Shown here: positions 43,798 to 51,599 of the stretch, piece by piece
Numbering within the stretch: the first letter of the stretch is position 1
How the letters are laid out: each line of letters starts with the position of its first letter
Source: Rhizobium sp. C1
GTDB taxonomy: Bacteria; Pseudomonadota; Alphaproteobacteria; Rhizobiales; Rhizobiaceae
Reading direction: 5' to 3'
Length of the DNA: 64,000 nt
NCBI RefSeq assembly: GCF_021026335.1
Contig: NZ_JAJNCY010000001.1
Coordinates: forward strand, 868,001 to 932,000
Made by a program: the position numbers and the translations under genes
Notes under the pieces: model-generated
Database searches by the model: none
The model's input: only the letters and a program-made list of their open reading frames with translations
Told to the model about the DNA's origin: nothing

Positions 43798-44220
43798 ATG
43801 TCCGCGACCTATGACGACAACAATATCTTCGCCAAGATCCTGCGCGGCGAAATTCCATCCTTCAAGGTCTATGAGGATGACGATACGCTGGCCTTCATGG
43901 ACGTGATGCCGCAATCGCCCGGCCACACGCTCGTCATCCCGAAGGCACCGTCGCGCAATCTGCTCGATGCAGATCCGGCGGTGCTGTCGAAGACCATCCC
44001 GGTCGTGCAGAAGATCGCCGTTGCCGCCAGGAAGGCCTTTGCGGCCGATGGCATCCAGCTCGTGCAGTTCAACGAACCGGCCTCGGGCCAGACCGTCTAT
44101 CATCTGCATTTCCACATCATCCCGCGCTTCGAAGGCGTGGCGCTGAAGCCGCATACGGGGAAGATGGAGGACATGGAGGTTCTGAAAGCCAATGCTGAGA
44201 AGCTGAAGGCGGCGCTCTGA
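43798..44220 (+). CDS. HIT family protein
   Basis: A 140-residue histidine-triad nucleotide-binding protein. 'NIFAKILRGEIPSFKVYEDDDTLAFMD' at the start, 'HTLVIPKAP' in the middle and the catalytic triad motif HLHFHIIP near residue 105. Family members hydrolyse nucleoside phosphoramidates or AMP-conjugates. ATG 43798 has AGGGAG upstream and lies 29 bases after the DUF482 stop; co-transcription is likely. Confidence 0.93.
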   Translation: MSATYDDNNIFAKILRGEIPSFKVYEDDDTLAFMDVMPQSPGHTLVIPKAPSRNLLDADPAVLSKTIPVVQKIAVAARKAFAADGIQLVQFNEPASGQTVYHLHFHIIPRFEGVALKPHTGKMEDMEVLKANAEKLKAAL

Positions 44221-44286
44221 TTTCTGCGTCACGGCTGTCAAAAAGGGAGATGAGCTTGCCCGTCTTGCCTCACGGATTTGACCTTT

Positions 44287-44628
44287 TCAGATGCCGAGAA
44301 AGTGCAGGCCCACGGCGAGAACTGTCAACGCCACGGCAATGCCTGCGACCATGTTCTTCTTCAGGAGCAGGAACACCGCAAAGCCGGCGACGGCCGCGCC
44401 GATCCGCAACGTGATCGGCGTTCCGGCGAGTACGCCGCCGGGATAGAGAACCTGGCTGGCAATCACACCCGCGACAAGAGCGGTGGCGACCGAGCGAACC
44501 CAGACCAGCGCCTCGCTCTCCTCCGAAAGTTGCTTGCCGCCGAAAACGCCGAGCCAGCGCCAGATGTCTGTGCCAAGCGTACCAGCGATGAAGATAAAGG
44601 CGAAGACGCCGATCTCCTGTGCGGTCAT
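44287..44628 (-). CDS. azlD: AzlD family branched-chain amino acid exporter subunit
   Basis: A 113-residue protein with about four hydrophobic helices, matching the small AzlD component. The 'GTLGTDIWRWLGVFGG' and 'RIGAAVAGFAVFLLL' segments are typical. It starts 4 bases inside the azlC stop, so the two are co-translated as a branched-chain amino acid exporter pair. Confidence 0.85.
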   Translation of the reverse strand: MTAQEIGVFAFIFIAGTLGTDIWRWLGVFGGKQLSEESEALVWVRSVATALVAGVIASQVLYPGGVLAGTPITLRIGAAVAGFAVFLLLKKNMVAGIAVALTVLAVGLHFLGI

Positions 44629-45353
44629 GGCGCTCGCCTCCGCCTCGATCTGTCTATGACATAGGCGAAGGTGCCGGCGACCAGACCGGTCAGCAGCATG
44701 TCGATCTGCGGCGCAAGATAATGCGAGGCCGGGGCGACGATCATGCCGAGGGCCAGCGCCCAGTAGACGACCGGCTGGCGCGCCGATTCCCAGATCGACA
44801 TGACGAAATACATCGGCGTCAGGAAATAGAGCGTACCGGCGGCAATTGGCGGCAGTTCGGAGACGACGCCATAAAGGCCGAAGACGATGGCGGTATTGGC
44901 GAGTGTCAGCGTCATGCCGAGCCCGGCAAAGAAGGCGATCCGGCCGTCGCGCGGGATATCCTGCACCTTCTTCAGCGTATAGACCCAGGCGGTGATCGCA
45001 ACGAAATGCGACAGGAAGATGAGAAGCGCCGACGAGGTCTTCTTCTCGCGGATCTCGGGTACAAGTGCGGCGACCATCGGCGTCATGCGGATTGACGCAA
45101 GACTAACGGCAAGGAAGGCGGCGACGACGCCCATTCCTGACGAGATCGCGCCAACGACGATCATCTGCGACGGCAGCGCCCAGACGAAGAAGGTGAGAAA
45201 TGTCGCCTCCGCGCGCGTCAGACCCGACTGGAAGGCCAGCGCCGTGAAGCCGACAAAGGCGGACATCAGGATAAAGCCGGGAAGAGAGAAAAGCCCCTTC
45301 ATTCCCTGAACAAACCAGTAGCGGCGGGACCGCTCGGCGAGCATGTCCGTCAT
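44625..45353 (-). CDS. azlC: AzlC family branched-chain amino acid exporter subunit
   Basis: A 242-residue membrane protein with about seven helices; 'RAEATFLTFFVWALPSQMIVVGAI' is the usual AzlC central motif. It probably exports branched-chain amino acids together with the adjacent AzlD. No Lrp-type regulator lies next to it here. Confidence 0.87.
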   Translation of the reverse strand: MTDMLAERSRRYWFVQGMKGLFSLPGFILMSAFVGFTALAFQSGLTRAEATFLTFFVWALPSQMIVVGAISSGMGVVAAFLAVSLASIRMTPMVAALVPEIREKKTSSALLIFLSHFVAITAWVYTLKKVQDIPRDGRIAFFAGLGMTLTLANTAIVFGLYGVVSELPPIAAGTLYFLTPMYFVMSIWESARQPVVYWALALGMIVAPASHYLAPQIDMLLTGLVAGTFAYVIDRSRRRRAP

Positions 45354-45387
45354 TGTTCACTCATGTCAGGAAATCCGGGGATGAGGA

Positions 45388-45420
45388 GGCGGGAAAGACG
45401 CGGCCCTTTCGAGCCGCGTC
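45388..45420 (-). terminator. terminator-like hairpin downstream of clpA
   Basis: GACGCGGC / GCCGCGTC (8 bp, perfect, 8-base loop) lies 11 bases beyond the clpA stop, followed on the minus strand by TTTCCC. A moderately good terminator. Confidence 0.6.
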
Positions 45421-45430
45421 CGGATGATGA

Positions 45431-47851
45431 TCAGACGTTGATGTCGGAGGGCGCGTTCTTCTTCGCACGCGATGCCTTCGGCTTGGCGGGAGCTTTCACC
45501 GCTGCCTTTGCAGCGGCCTCTTCCTCGGCTTCCGGCTTAGGCTCGACCTTGGCGCCTTCCGGGATGAAATCGAGCTTCAGCTCGGCGCCATCGACGGAGA
45601 CGCGGACCACGCCGCCCTTCTTGAGCCTGCCGAAGAGAATTTCGTCGGCGAGCTTCTTCTTGATGTTTTCCTGGATGACGCGCGACAGCGGGCGGGCGCC
45701 CATCTTGTCGTCGTAACCCTTCTTGGCCAGCCAGTCGGTCGCTTCGTCGGTCAGTTCGAAGGTCACGTTGCGTTCCGAGAGCTGGGCCTCGAGCTGCATG
45801 ACGAACTTCTGAACAACCTGATGGATGACCTGCGGCGGCAGCGGCGCGAACTGGATCGTCGCGTCGAGACGGTTGCGGAATTCCGGCGTGAACAGGCGGT
45901 TCATCGCCTCGACATCCTCGTCCGTCCGCTTCGACGAACCGAAGCCTATCGCCGACTTCGCCATTTCAGCAGCGCCCGCATTGGTCGTCATGATCAGGAT
46001 GACGTTGCGGAAGTCGATCTTCTTGCCGTTGTGGTCGGTCAGCGAACCATGGTCCATGACCTGCAGCAGGATATTGAAGATATCCGGATGCGCCTTCTCG
46101 ATTTCATCGAGCAGCAGCACGCAATGCGGATGCTGGTCAACGCCGTCGGTCAGGAGACCGCCCTGGTCGAAGCCGACATAGCCGGGAGGTGCGCCCAGCA
46201 GGCGCGAAACGGTATGCCGTTCCATATATTCCGACATGTCGAAGCGCAGCAGTTCCACGCCGAGCGACGAGGCGAGCTGCTTGGCGACTTCTGTCTTGCC
46301 GACGCCCGTGGGACCGGCAAAGACATAGCAGCCAATCGGCTTGTTCGGTTCACGGAGACCCGCACGTGCCAGCTTGATCGCAGACGACAGCGCATCAATC
46401 GCATTGTCCTGACCGTAGACGACCGAGCGCAGTTCCTTGTCGAGATTGGCGAGAACCACCTCGTCGTCCTTCGACACGGTCTTCGGCGGGATCCGAGCCA
46501 TGGTCGCAATCGTGGCCTCGATCTCCTTGTCGGTGATCGTCTTGCGGCGGCGCGAGGCGGGCAGCAGCATCTGCGCGGCGCCGGCTTCGTCGATGACGTC
46601 GATCGCCTTGTCCGGCAGCTTGCGGTCGGAGATGTAACGCGCCGAAAGCTCGACCGCCGCCTTGATGGCGTCGTTCGTGTATTTCAGCTTGTGGTAATCT
46701 TCGAAATACGGCTTCAGACCCTTCATGATGTCGATGGCATCATCGATCGATGGCTCGTTGACGTCGATCTTCTGGAAGCGACGGACGAGTGCACGGTCCT
46801 TTTCGAAGAACTGACGATATTCCTTGTAGGTGGTCGAACCGATGCAGCGAATTGCACCCGACGACAGCGCCGGCTTCAGCAGGTTCGATGCGTCCATCGC
46901 CCCGCCCGACGTAGCGCCAGCGCCGATCACCGTATGGATTTCATCGATGAAGAGGATGGCGCCGGGATAATCTTCCAGCTCCTTGACGACCTGCTTCAGA
47001 CGCTCTTCGAAGTCGCCGCGATAGCGGGTTCCCGCGAGGAGAGTTCCCATGTCGAGCGAGAAGATCGTCGCGTTTTCAAGCGCTTCCGGAACCTTCTTCT
47101 CTACGATGCGCTTGGCGAGACCTTCGGCAATCGCTGTCTTGCCGACGCCCGGATCGCCCACGTAAAGCGGGTTGTTCTTGGAGCGGCGGCAGAGGATCTG
47201 GATCGTGCGGTTGACCTCGTCGTGACGGCCGATCAGCGGGTCGATCTTGCCGACCTTGGCCTTCTCGTTGAGGTTGACGCAATAGGCCTTCAGGGCGTCC
47301 TGCTTCTTCTTGCCCTCGCCTTCCTCATGCTCGTTGCCGCCGCGCTGGGCGGTCGGGCCGTTCTCGGTTTCCTCGGTGACGCCGCGCGGCGCGCGGACTT
47401 CGCTAGAACCGGGACGCTTACCGATGCCGTGCGAGATATAGTTGACCGCGTCGTAGCGGGTCATTTCCTGCTCCTGCAGGAAGAATGCGGCGTGACTTTC
47501 GCGCTCGGCGAAAATGGCCACAAGCACGTTTGCCCCCGTCACTTCCTCGCGGCCGGAGGACTGGACGTGGATGACGGCGCGCTGAATGACGCGCTGGAAA
47601 CCCGAGGTCGGCTTGGAATCCTCTTCGTAGCCCGTGACCAGGCTTCCGAGTTCGGTATCGATATAGTCGATGACGGTCTTGCGCAGCGCGTCGAGATCGA
47701 CGTTGCAGGCGCCCATGACGGCGGCGGCATCCGTGTCCTCGATCAGCGCGAGAAGCAGATGCTCCAGCGTTGCGTATTCATGATGGCGCTCGTTGGCAAA
47801 CGTGAGGGCCTGATGGAGCGCTTTTTCCAGACTTGGCGAAAATGTCGGCAC
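45431..47851 (-). CDS. clpA: ATP-dependent Clp protease ATP-binding subunit ClpA
   Basis: An 806-residue AAA+ unfoldase. N domain (residues 1-150, 'LEKALHQALTFANERHHEYATLEHLLLALI'), first AAA module with Walker A GDPGVGKT, second with GPTGVGKT and 'LLDEIEKAHPDIFNILLQVMDHG'. The E. coli-like ClpP loop is present as 'IGF' in the 'AKSAIGFG' segment. The last 40 residues are unusually Ala/Lys/Pro-rich. It feeds proteins to ClpP; the ClpS gene sits 9 bases upstream. Confidence 0.97.
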   Translation of the reverse strand: MPTFSPSLEKALHQALTFANERHHEYATLEHLLLALIEDTDAAAVMGACNVDLDALRKTVIDYIDTELGSLVTGYEEDSKPTSGFQRVIQRAVIHVQSSGREEVTGANVLVAIFAERESHAAFFLQEQEMTRYDAVNYISHGIGKRPGSSEVRAPRGVTEETENGPTAQRGGNEHEEGEGKKKQDALKAYCVNLNEKAKVGKIDPLIGRHDEVNRTIQILCRRSKNNPLYVGDPGVGKTAIAEGLAKRIVEKKVPEALENATIFSLDMGTLLAGTRYRGDFEERLKQVVKELEDYPGAILFIDEIHTVIGAGATSGGAMDASNLLKPALSSGAIRCIGSTTYKEYRQFFEKDRALVRRFQKIDVNEPSIDDAIDIMKGLKPYFEDYHKLKYTNDAIKAAVELSARYISDRKLPDKAIDVIDEAGAAQMLLPASRRRKTITDKEIEATIATMARIPPKTVSKDDEVVLANLDKELRSVVYGQDNAIDALSSAIKLARAGLREPNKPIGCYVFAGPTGVGKTEVAKQLASSLGVELLRFDMSEYMERHTVSRLLGAPPGYVGFDQGGLLTDGVDQHPHCVLLLDEIEKAHPDIFNILLQVMDHGSLTDHNGKKIDFRNVILIMTTNAGAAEMAKSAIGFGSSKRTDEDVEAMNRLFTPEFRNRLDATIQFAPLPPQVIHQVVQKFVMQLEAQLSERNVTFELTDEATDWLAKKGYDDKMGARPLSRVIQENIKKKLADEILFGRLKKGGVVRVSVDGAELKLDFIPEGAKVEPKPEAEEEAAAKAAVKAPAKPKASRAKKNAPSDINV

Positions 47852-47860
47852 GATTTTCCC

Positions 47861-48217
47861 TCACTTCTTTTCCATGACACATTGCAGCGGATGCTGGTGC
47901 TGCCGGGCAAAATCCATCACCTGCGTCACCTTTGTTTCCGCCACCTCATAGGTGAAAATTCCGCATTCGCCGACGCCGTGGTTGTGGACATGCAGCATGA
48001 TGCGGGTCGCGGCCTCCCGATCCTTCTGGAAGAAACGCTCCAGAATGTGGATCACAAACTCCATCGGGGTATAATCGTCGTTGAGAAGCAGGACCCGGTA
48101 AAGACTTGGGCGCTTTGTCTTGGGCTTGGTTCGCGTGATCACGGCGGTGCCGCGATTGCCGCCCGTCCTGTTGTCATCATCACCTTCAGCCTGCATATGG
48201 ACCGGCATGACGATCAT
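47861..48217 (-). CDS. clpS: ClpS adaptor
   Basis: A 118-residue ClpS. The core '[24 protein letters not shown]' and '[28 protein letters not shown]' forms the N-degron pocket, and the ending '[10 protein letters not shown]' is typical. It brings N-end-rule substrates to ClpA. The first 35 residues are a flexible tail; start could be ATG 48217 or 48196. Confidence 0.95.
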   Translation of the reverse strand: MIVMPVHMQAEGDDDNRTGGNRGTAVITRTKPKTKRPSLYRVLLLNDDYTPMEFVIHILERFFQKDREAATRIMLHVHNHGVGECGIFTYEVAETKVTQVMDFARQHQHPLQCVMEKK

Positions 48218-48418
48218 TTCCAGATAAACTCCTTCGGCATTTCATTCTTGCGGCCTGCAAACTTTACGCGCCGGCCTTGGAGGCGAAGCTCCTATCTAAG
48301 TGCGCCGTTCTGCTATTTTAAGGCCTTCCCGGCGGTCCGCAACGGGAAATGATGTTTCTGGCACACACGGCCCCTACATTTCTTCGTGAGCGCCCCACGG
48401 CAAACTCGTTGACCGGAC

Positions 48419-48453
48419 ACAAAAACAAAAACCGGCCCAAGAGGGGGCCGGTT
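48419..48453 (-). terminator. rho-independent terminator of the phasin gene
   Basis: On the minus strand AACCGGCCC / GGGCCGGTT make a 9-bp stem with a 6-base loop, followed by TTTGTTTTTG. It lies 39 bases past the phasin stop. The remaining gap to clpS (48218-48418) shows nothing recognisable. Confidence 0.85.
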
Positions 48454-48492
48454 CCAGAAAATCGTAGAAAAGTCGCTTTAACGGCTTGGCTA

Positions 48493-48849
48493 TCAGGCAG
48501 CTTCGTTAAACTGCGGAGCAGGAACGTCGGCCTGCTTCATGGCATTCTGGTAAGGCGCGTAGGCCGTCTTGGCGACTTCCGCGTACATTTCGCTCATCTT
48601 CGTCGCTTCAGCGACCATCTTCTCGAAAGAAGACTTCACGAAAGACGTCTGCAGCTCGACAGCAGCTTCGATGCTCTTGACGCCTGCAAGCTTCTCGACG
48701 TGAGCCACGCCATCCTCGAAGGACTTCTTGGAGAAATCCGCCGCTTCAGCCGCAATAGCCTGAAAACCCTTTGTCACGGCCGAATAGTTCTTCAGCATCG
48801 TGTCCATGGCTTCCTTGCTCTTGTGGCTGGCTTCATCAAAATTGAACAT
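48493..48849 (-). CDS. phasin family protein (polyhydroxyalkanoate granule-associated)
   Basis: A 118-residue, almost wholly alpha-helical phasin: 'FNFDEASHKSKEAMDTMLKNYSAVTKGFQAIAAEAADFSKKSFEDGV' is the usual family pattern, followed by 'LAGVKSIEAAVELQTSFVKSSFEKMVAEATKMSEMY'. Phasins coat PHA granules and control their size. ATG 48849 has AAGGGTGA upstream; the extra frame before it is the promoter region. It is monocistronic with its own promoter and terminator. Confidence 0.9.
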   Translation of the reverse strand: MFNFDEASHKSKEAMDTMLKNYSAVTKGFQAIAAEAADFSKKSFEDGVAHVEKLAGVKSIEAAVELQTSFVKSSFEKMVAEATKMSEMYAEVAKTAYAPYQNAMKQADVPAPQFNEAA

Positions 48850-48875
48850 CGCTTCACCCTTGAGTTCGAGAACAG

Positions 48876-48894
48876 GCTGCATTTTGAATGCAGC
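48876..48894. promoter_or_regulatory. operator-like inverted repeat over the phasin -10
   Basis: GCTGCATT-TTG-AATGCAGC is a perfect 8-bp inverted repeat (19 bases) that spans the predicted -10 of the phasin promoter. Its CTGC...GCAG arms recall TGC-rich sites of PhaR/AniA-type regulators. Confidence 0.55.
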
Positions 48895-48909
48895 GCACAA
48901 TAAAGTCAA
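48881..48909 (-). promoter_or_regulatory. predicted sigma-70 promoter of the phasin gene
   Basis: On the minus strand TTGACT and CAAAAT lie 17 bases apart, about 32 bases before the ATG. An AT-rich segment upstream (48930-48975) may act as an UP element. Confidence 0.6.
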
Positions 48910-49032
48910 CCGGCGAGCGAATTCTTACCCGATATATGCTCGGATAAATATATCAAATTTATGAATTTATTGTGATTTCGGGAATGCTGCGGCGCGATCT
49001 GAAGAACGCACCGCAATCCCTGTCTCGGCAGA

Positions 49033-49236
49033 TCAGAGATCGATATCGAGGATCGCCATGGAGAAATTGTAGGATAGCTCGCCCTCTTCCTCGTCCTTGT
49101 AGATCACGCCGAGAAATTCGTCCTCAAGATAGACTTCGGCGGAATCGTCCTTGCGCGGACGCGCCTTGACGACGAGGGCCGGATTGAGATTGCGCTTCAG
49201 ATAAGCCTCGAGCTTGCGGATTTCTTCCGGTTTCAC
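49033..49236 (-). CDS. DUF3126 family protein
   Basis: A 67-residue protein of the alphaproteobacterial DUF3126 family: 'EEIRKLEAYLKRNLNPALVVKARPRKDDSAEVYLEDEFLGVIYKDEEEGELSYNFSMAILDIDL' in outline, a helix followed by antiparallel strands. The likely start is GTG 49236, with AAGGA 7 bases upstream. No function is known. The gene stands alone. Confidence 0.85.
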   Translation of the reverse strand: MKPEEIRKLEAYLKRNLNPALVVKARPRKDDSAEVYLEDEFLGVIYKDEEEGELSYNFSMAILDIDL

Positions 49237-49447
49237 AACATGATCCTTCTTGATTGCTGGGGATTTTGCCTGCGGGCTTTTGGCATACCCGAGCGGAGGC
49301 TGTAAACCCCGGCCGGAAATCCCGCGCAAGCCATTGCGCGAACATCGTCGCCGCCACAATCCTGAATGTTGTTTTGCACAATCCAGACGGAGGCTGTATT
49401 AATGCATTTTTATAAGTGGCTCTTTATGTTTGGAACCGATTTTTAAG

Positions 49448-51451
49448 ATGGCGGGCAATTTTTTGTCAGACGCAAACAGATTTGAGAATGCAATGAAGGT
49501 CGCACAAGCCAAATCGGCTTTGTCTGGCCTGTTTCTATCGCTGACCATGAACAGCTTCATTGCCATTTCGTTGGCAGCCCTGCTGGTCCTCGACCGGCCG
49601 AGCCAGCCTGTTCTTTACTGGCTGATCGCGGTCCTGCTGATCAATGCGGTGCGCTTCGGTTATGTTATCGTGATCAGGCGTCGCGAGACACTCAAGACGA
49701 ACCCGCAACTGGTGCTGAACTTTCTCGCGCTCGGGGCGCTGACAAGCGGCGTTTGCTGGTCGATCGTGCCGATTGCACTGTCCAATATCGCCGACAGCCA
49801 TGACAGTTATGTCATCTTCATCATTACGGGCATTACCGCAGGCACACTCATTCAGGATGCAGCCTATGCGATTGCTGCACTGGCGTTTCTGACGCCGCCG
49901 CTTTTCGCGCTCGACACGATCATGCTGTTTTCGGGCACGTCGACAGGGTTCCTGATCGGCGCGAATGCCGTGGTGCTGACGGTAATCATCGTCAGAAACA
50001 CGTTCGAAGCCGAGCGGCAGTTTCTGTCGCGCACCCGCAGCGCGCTTGAGGCGCGCGCACTGGCAAAGTCGCTCTACAGCGCCAATGCCCATATCGTCGA
50101 TTCCAACAAGCAGCTCGAGGTTCTGGCGCGCCAGGACGCTCTGACCGGCCTTTCGAACCGCGCATCATTCAACGAGGCGCTGAATTCGCGCCTCTCCGAG
50201 CTCAGAGGCGACACCGAGCTGGCGCTGGTGCTTTTCGACCTCGACCGGTTCAAGGCGGTCAACGACACCTATGGACACCGCGCCGGCGACAAGCTGCTTC
50301 TCGCCTTCACGCGAAAACTCAATACGCTTGCGGAGCCGGGGGATCTTCTGGCGCGTCTCGGTGGCGACGAGTTTGCCGCGGTAATCTGCGGCAAGGGCGC
50401 GGCAGAGCGATCGCGCGTTTTCGCGACCCGGGTCGTTGAAGGTTTTCGCGATCCGGTGATCGACGGCGGCCTTCAGACCCGAAGCGGCGCCAGCGCCGGC
50501 GTCTCCTTTGCGCCGGAACATGCACACGAGCCGGACGGTCTGTTCGCCGCTGCGGACATGGCACTTTACGACGCGAAGGAGCGTGGGCGGCGGCTTGTTT
50601 CGGTTTTCAACAGCACGCTTCGCGAGCGCCTGAACCGCCAGCGCCTGATAGAGGCGACGCTTCCCGGGGCAATCGCCAACGGCGATGTGCGGGCAGTCTT
50701 CCAGCCGCAGGTGTCGCTCATCAATGGCGAGGTCATCGGCTTCGAAACGCTGATGCGCTGGTATGACCCTGTTCTCGGCCACGTCAACCCGCAGGAAATC
50801 GGCGAGGTGGCGGCCAATGCGCATATGGGTCACCACGTCACCCGGTTCATGCTGATCAAGGCCTGCGAATTCCTGCGCGCCATCGAAGATGCCGGTCGGC
50901 TCGACATCCCGGTCGCCGTCAACATCTCGCCGCGCGAATTCGCCAACGTCTCGCCGGCCGACATGTTCATCGAGGTCGCAGCCGAATACAATATCGATCC
51001 GAGCCGGCTCGAGATCGAAATTACGGAAGAAACGCTTTTCGACACGAAGAGCTCGAACCATCAGCTGGTGCGCCTCAAGAAGGCGGGCTTCAAGATCGCC
51101 GTGGACGATTTCGGGATGGGTCACTCCTCCCTGTCCTATCTGATCGACATGCGCATCGATCGCCTCAAGATCGATCGCAACTTCATTACCGGGATTGCCC
51201 ATAACCGTCACAACCAGGCGCTCGTCACGGCGCTTCTGACGCTCGGCAAGGCGCTGGATCTCGACATTCTGGTGGAGGGCGTCGAAACCCGTGAAGAGGC
51301 GGAAAAACTGATCGAACTGGGCTGCAACCAGGCCCAGGGCTTCCTTTTCTCCAAGGCGCTCACCCCGGCAGACGCCGCCCTCTGGCTCGCCCAGCGCGAA
51401 CTTCTGGCCAAGGACGTCATCAAGCTCGAGACGGCGAAGCGTATCGCCTAA
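49448..51451 (+). CDS. GGDEF-EAL bifunctional c-di-GMP signalling membrane protein
   Basis: A protein of about 667 residues. The N-terminal 200 residues carry some five membrane helices of an unassigned sensor, then GGDEF (LGGDEF, residues 305-309, intact) and an EAL domain whose signature reads E433-T-L rather than EAL. Other EAL catalytic motifs remain (DDFGMGHSSL, KIDRNF, VEGVE). It could both make and degrade c-di-GMP at the inner membrane. ATG 49448 is the likeliest start; TTG 49430 and ATG 49493 are alternatives. Signal unknown. Confidence 0.92.
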   Translation: MAGNFLSDANRFENAMKVAQAKSALSGLFLSLTMNSFIAISLAALLVLDRPSQPVLYWLIAVLLINAVRFGYVIVIRRRETLKTNPQLVLNFLALGALTSGVCWSIVPIALSNIADSHDSYVIFIITGITAGTLIQDAAYAIAALAFLTPPLFALDTIMLFSGTSTGFLIGANAVVLTVIIVRNTFEAERQFLSRTRSALEARALAKSLYSANAHIVDSNKQLEVLARQDALTGLSNRASFNEALNSRLSELRGDTELALVLFDLDRFKAVNDTYGHRAGDKLLLAFTRKLNTLAEPGDLLARLGGDEFAAVICGKGAAERSRVFATRVVEGFRDPVIDGGLQTRSGASAGVSFAPEHAHEPDGLFAAADMALYDAKERGRRLVSVFNSTLRERLNRQRLIEATLPGAIANGDVRAVFQPQVSLINGEVIGFETLMRWYDPVLGHVNPQEIGEVAANAHMGHHVTRFMLIKACEFLRAIEDAGRLDIPVAVNISPREFANVSPADMFIEVAAEYNIDPSRLEIEITEETLFDTKSSNHQLVRLKKAGFKIAVDDFGMGHSSLSYLIDMRIDRLKIDRNFITGIAHNRHNQALVTALLTLGKALDLDILVEGVETREEAEKLIELGCNQAQGFLFSKALTPADAALWLAQRELLAKDVIKLETAKRIA

Positions 51452-51599
51452 GACAAACAGCCGATCGCAAATTCGACGGTGCGCTGCAAGATTGCCGCGT
51501 AAAGGCTTCCCGTTGCCTTGCTTTTCTTTTATGGAACACGCAAAAAACCGGTTCATCTCGGGCTGAACGGCCCGGATCAATGCGAGGACACCTTCGTCA

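Noticed and set aside
45821-48352. 843-residue open frame antisense to clpA and clpS
   Set aside because: Spans two real genes on the other strand with Asp/Arg-rich, domain-free translation.
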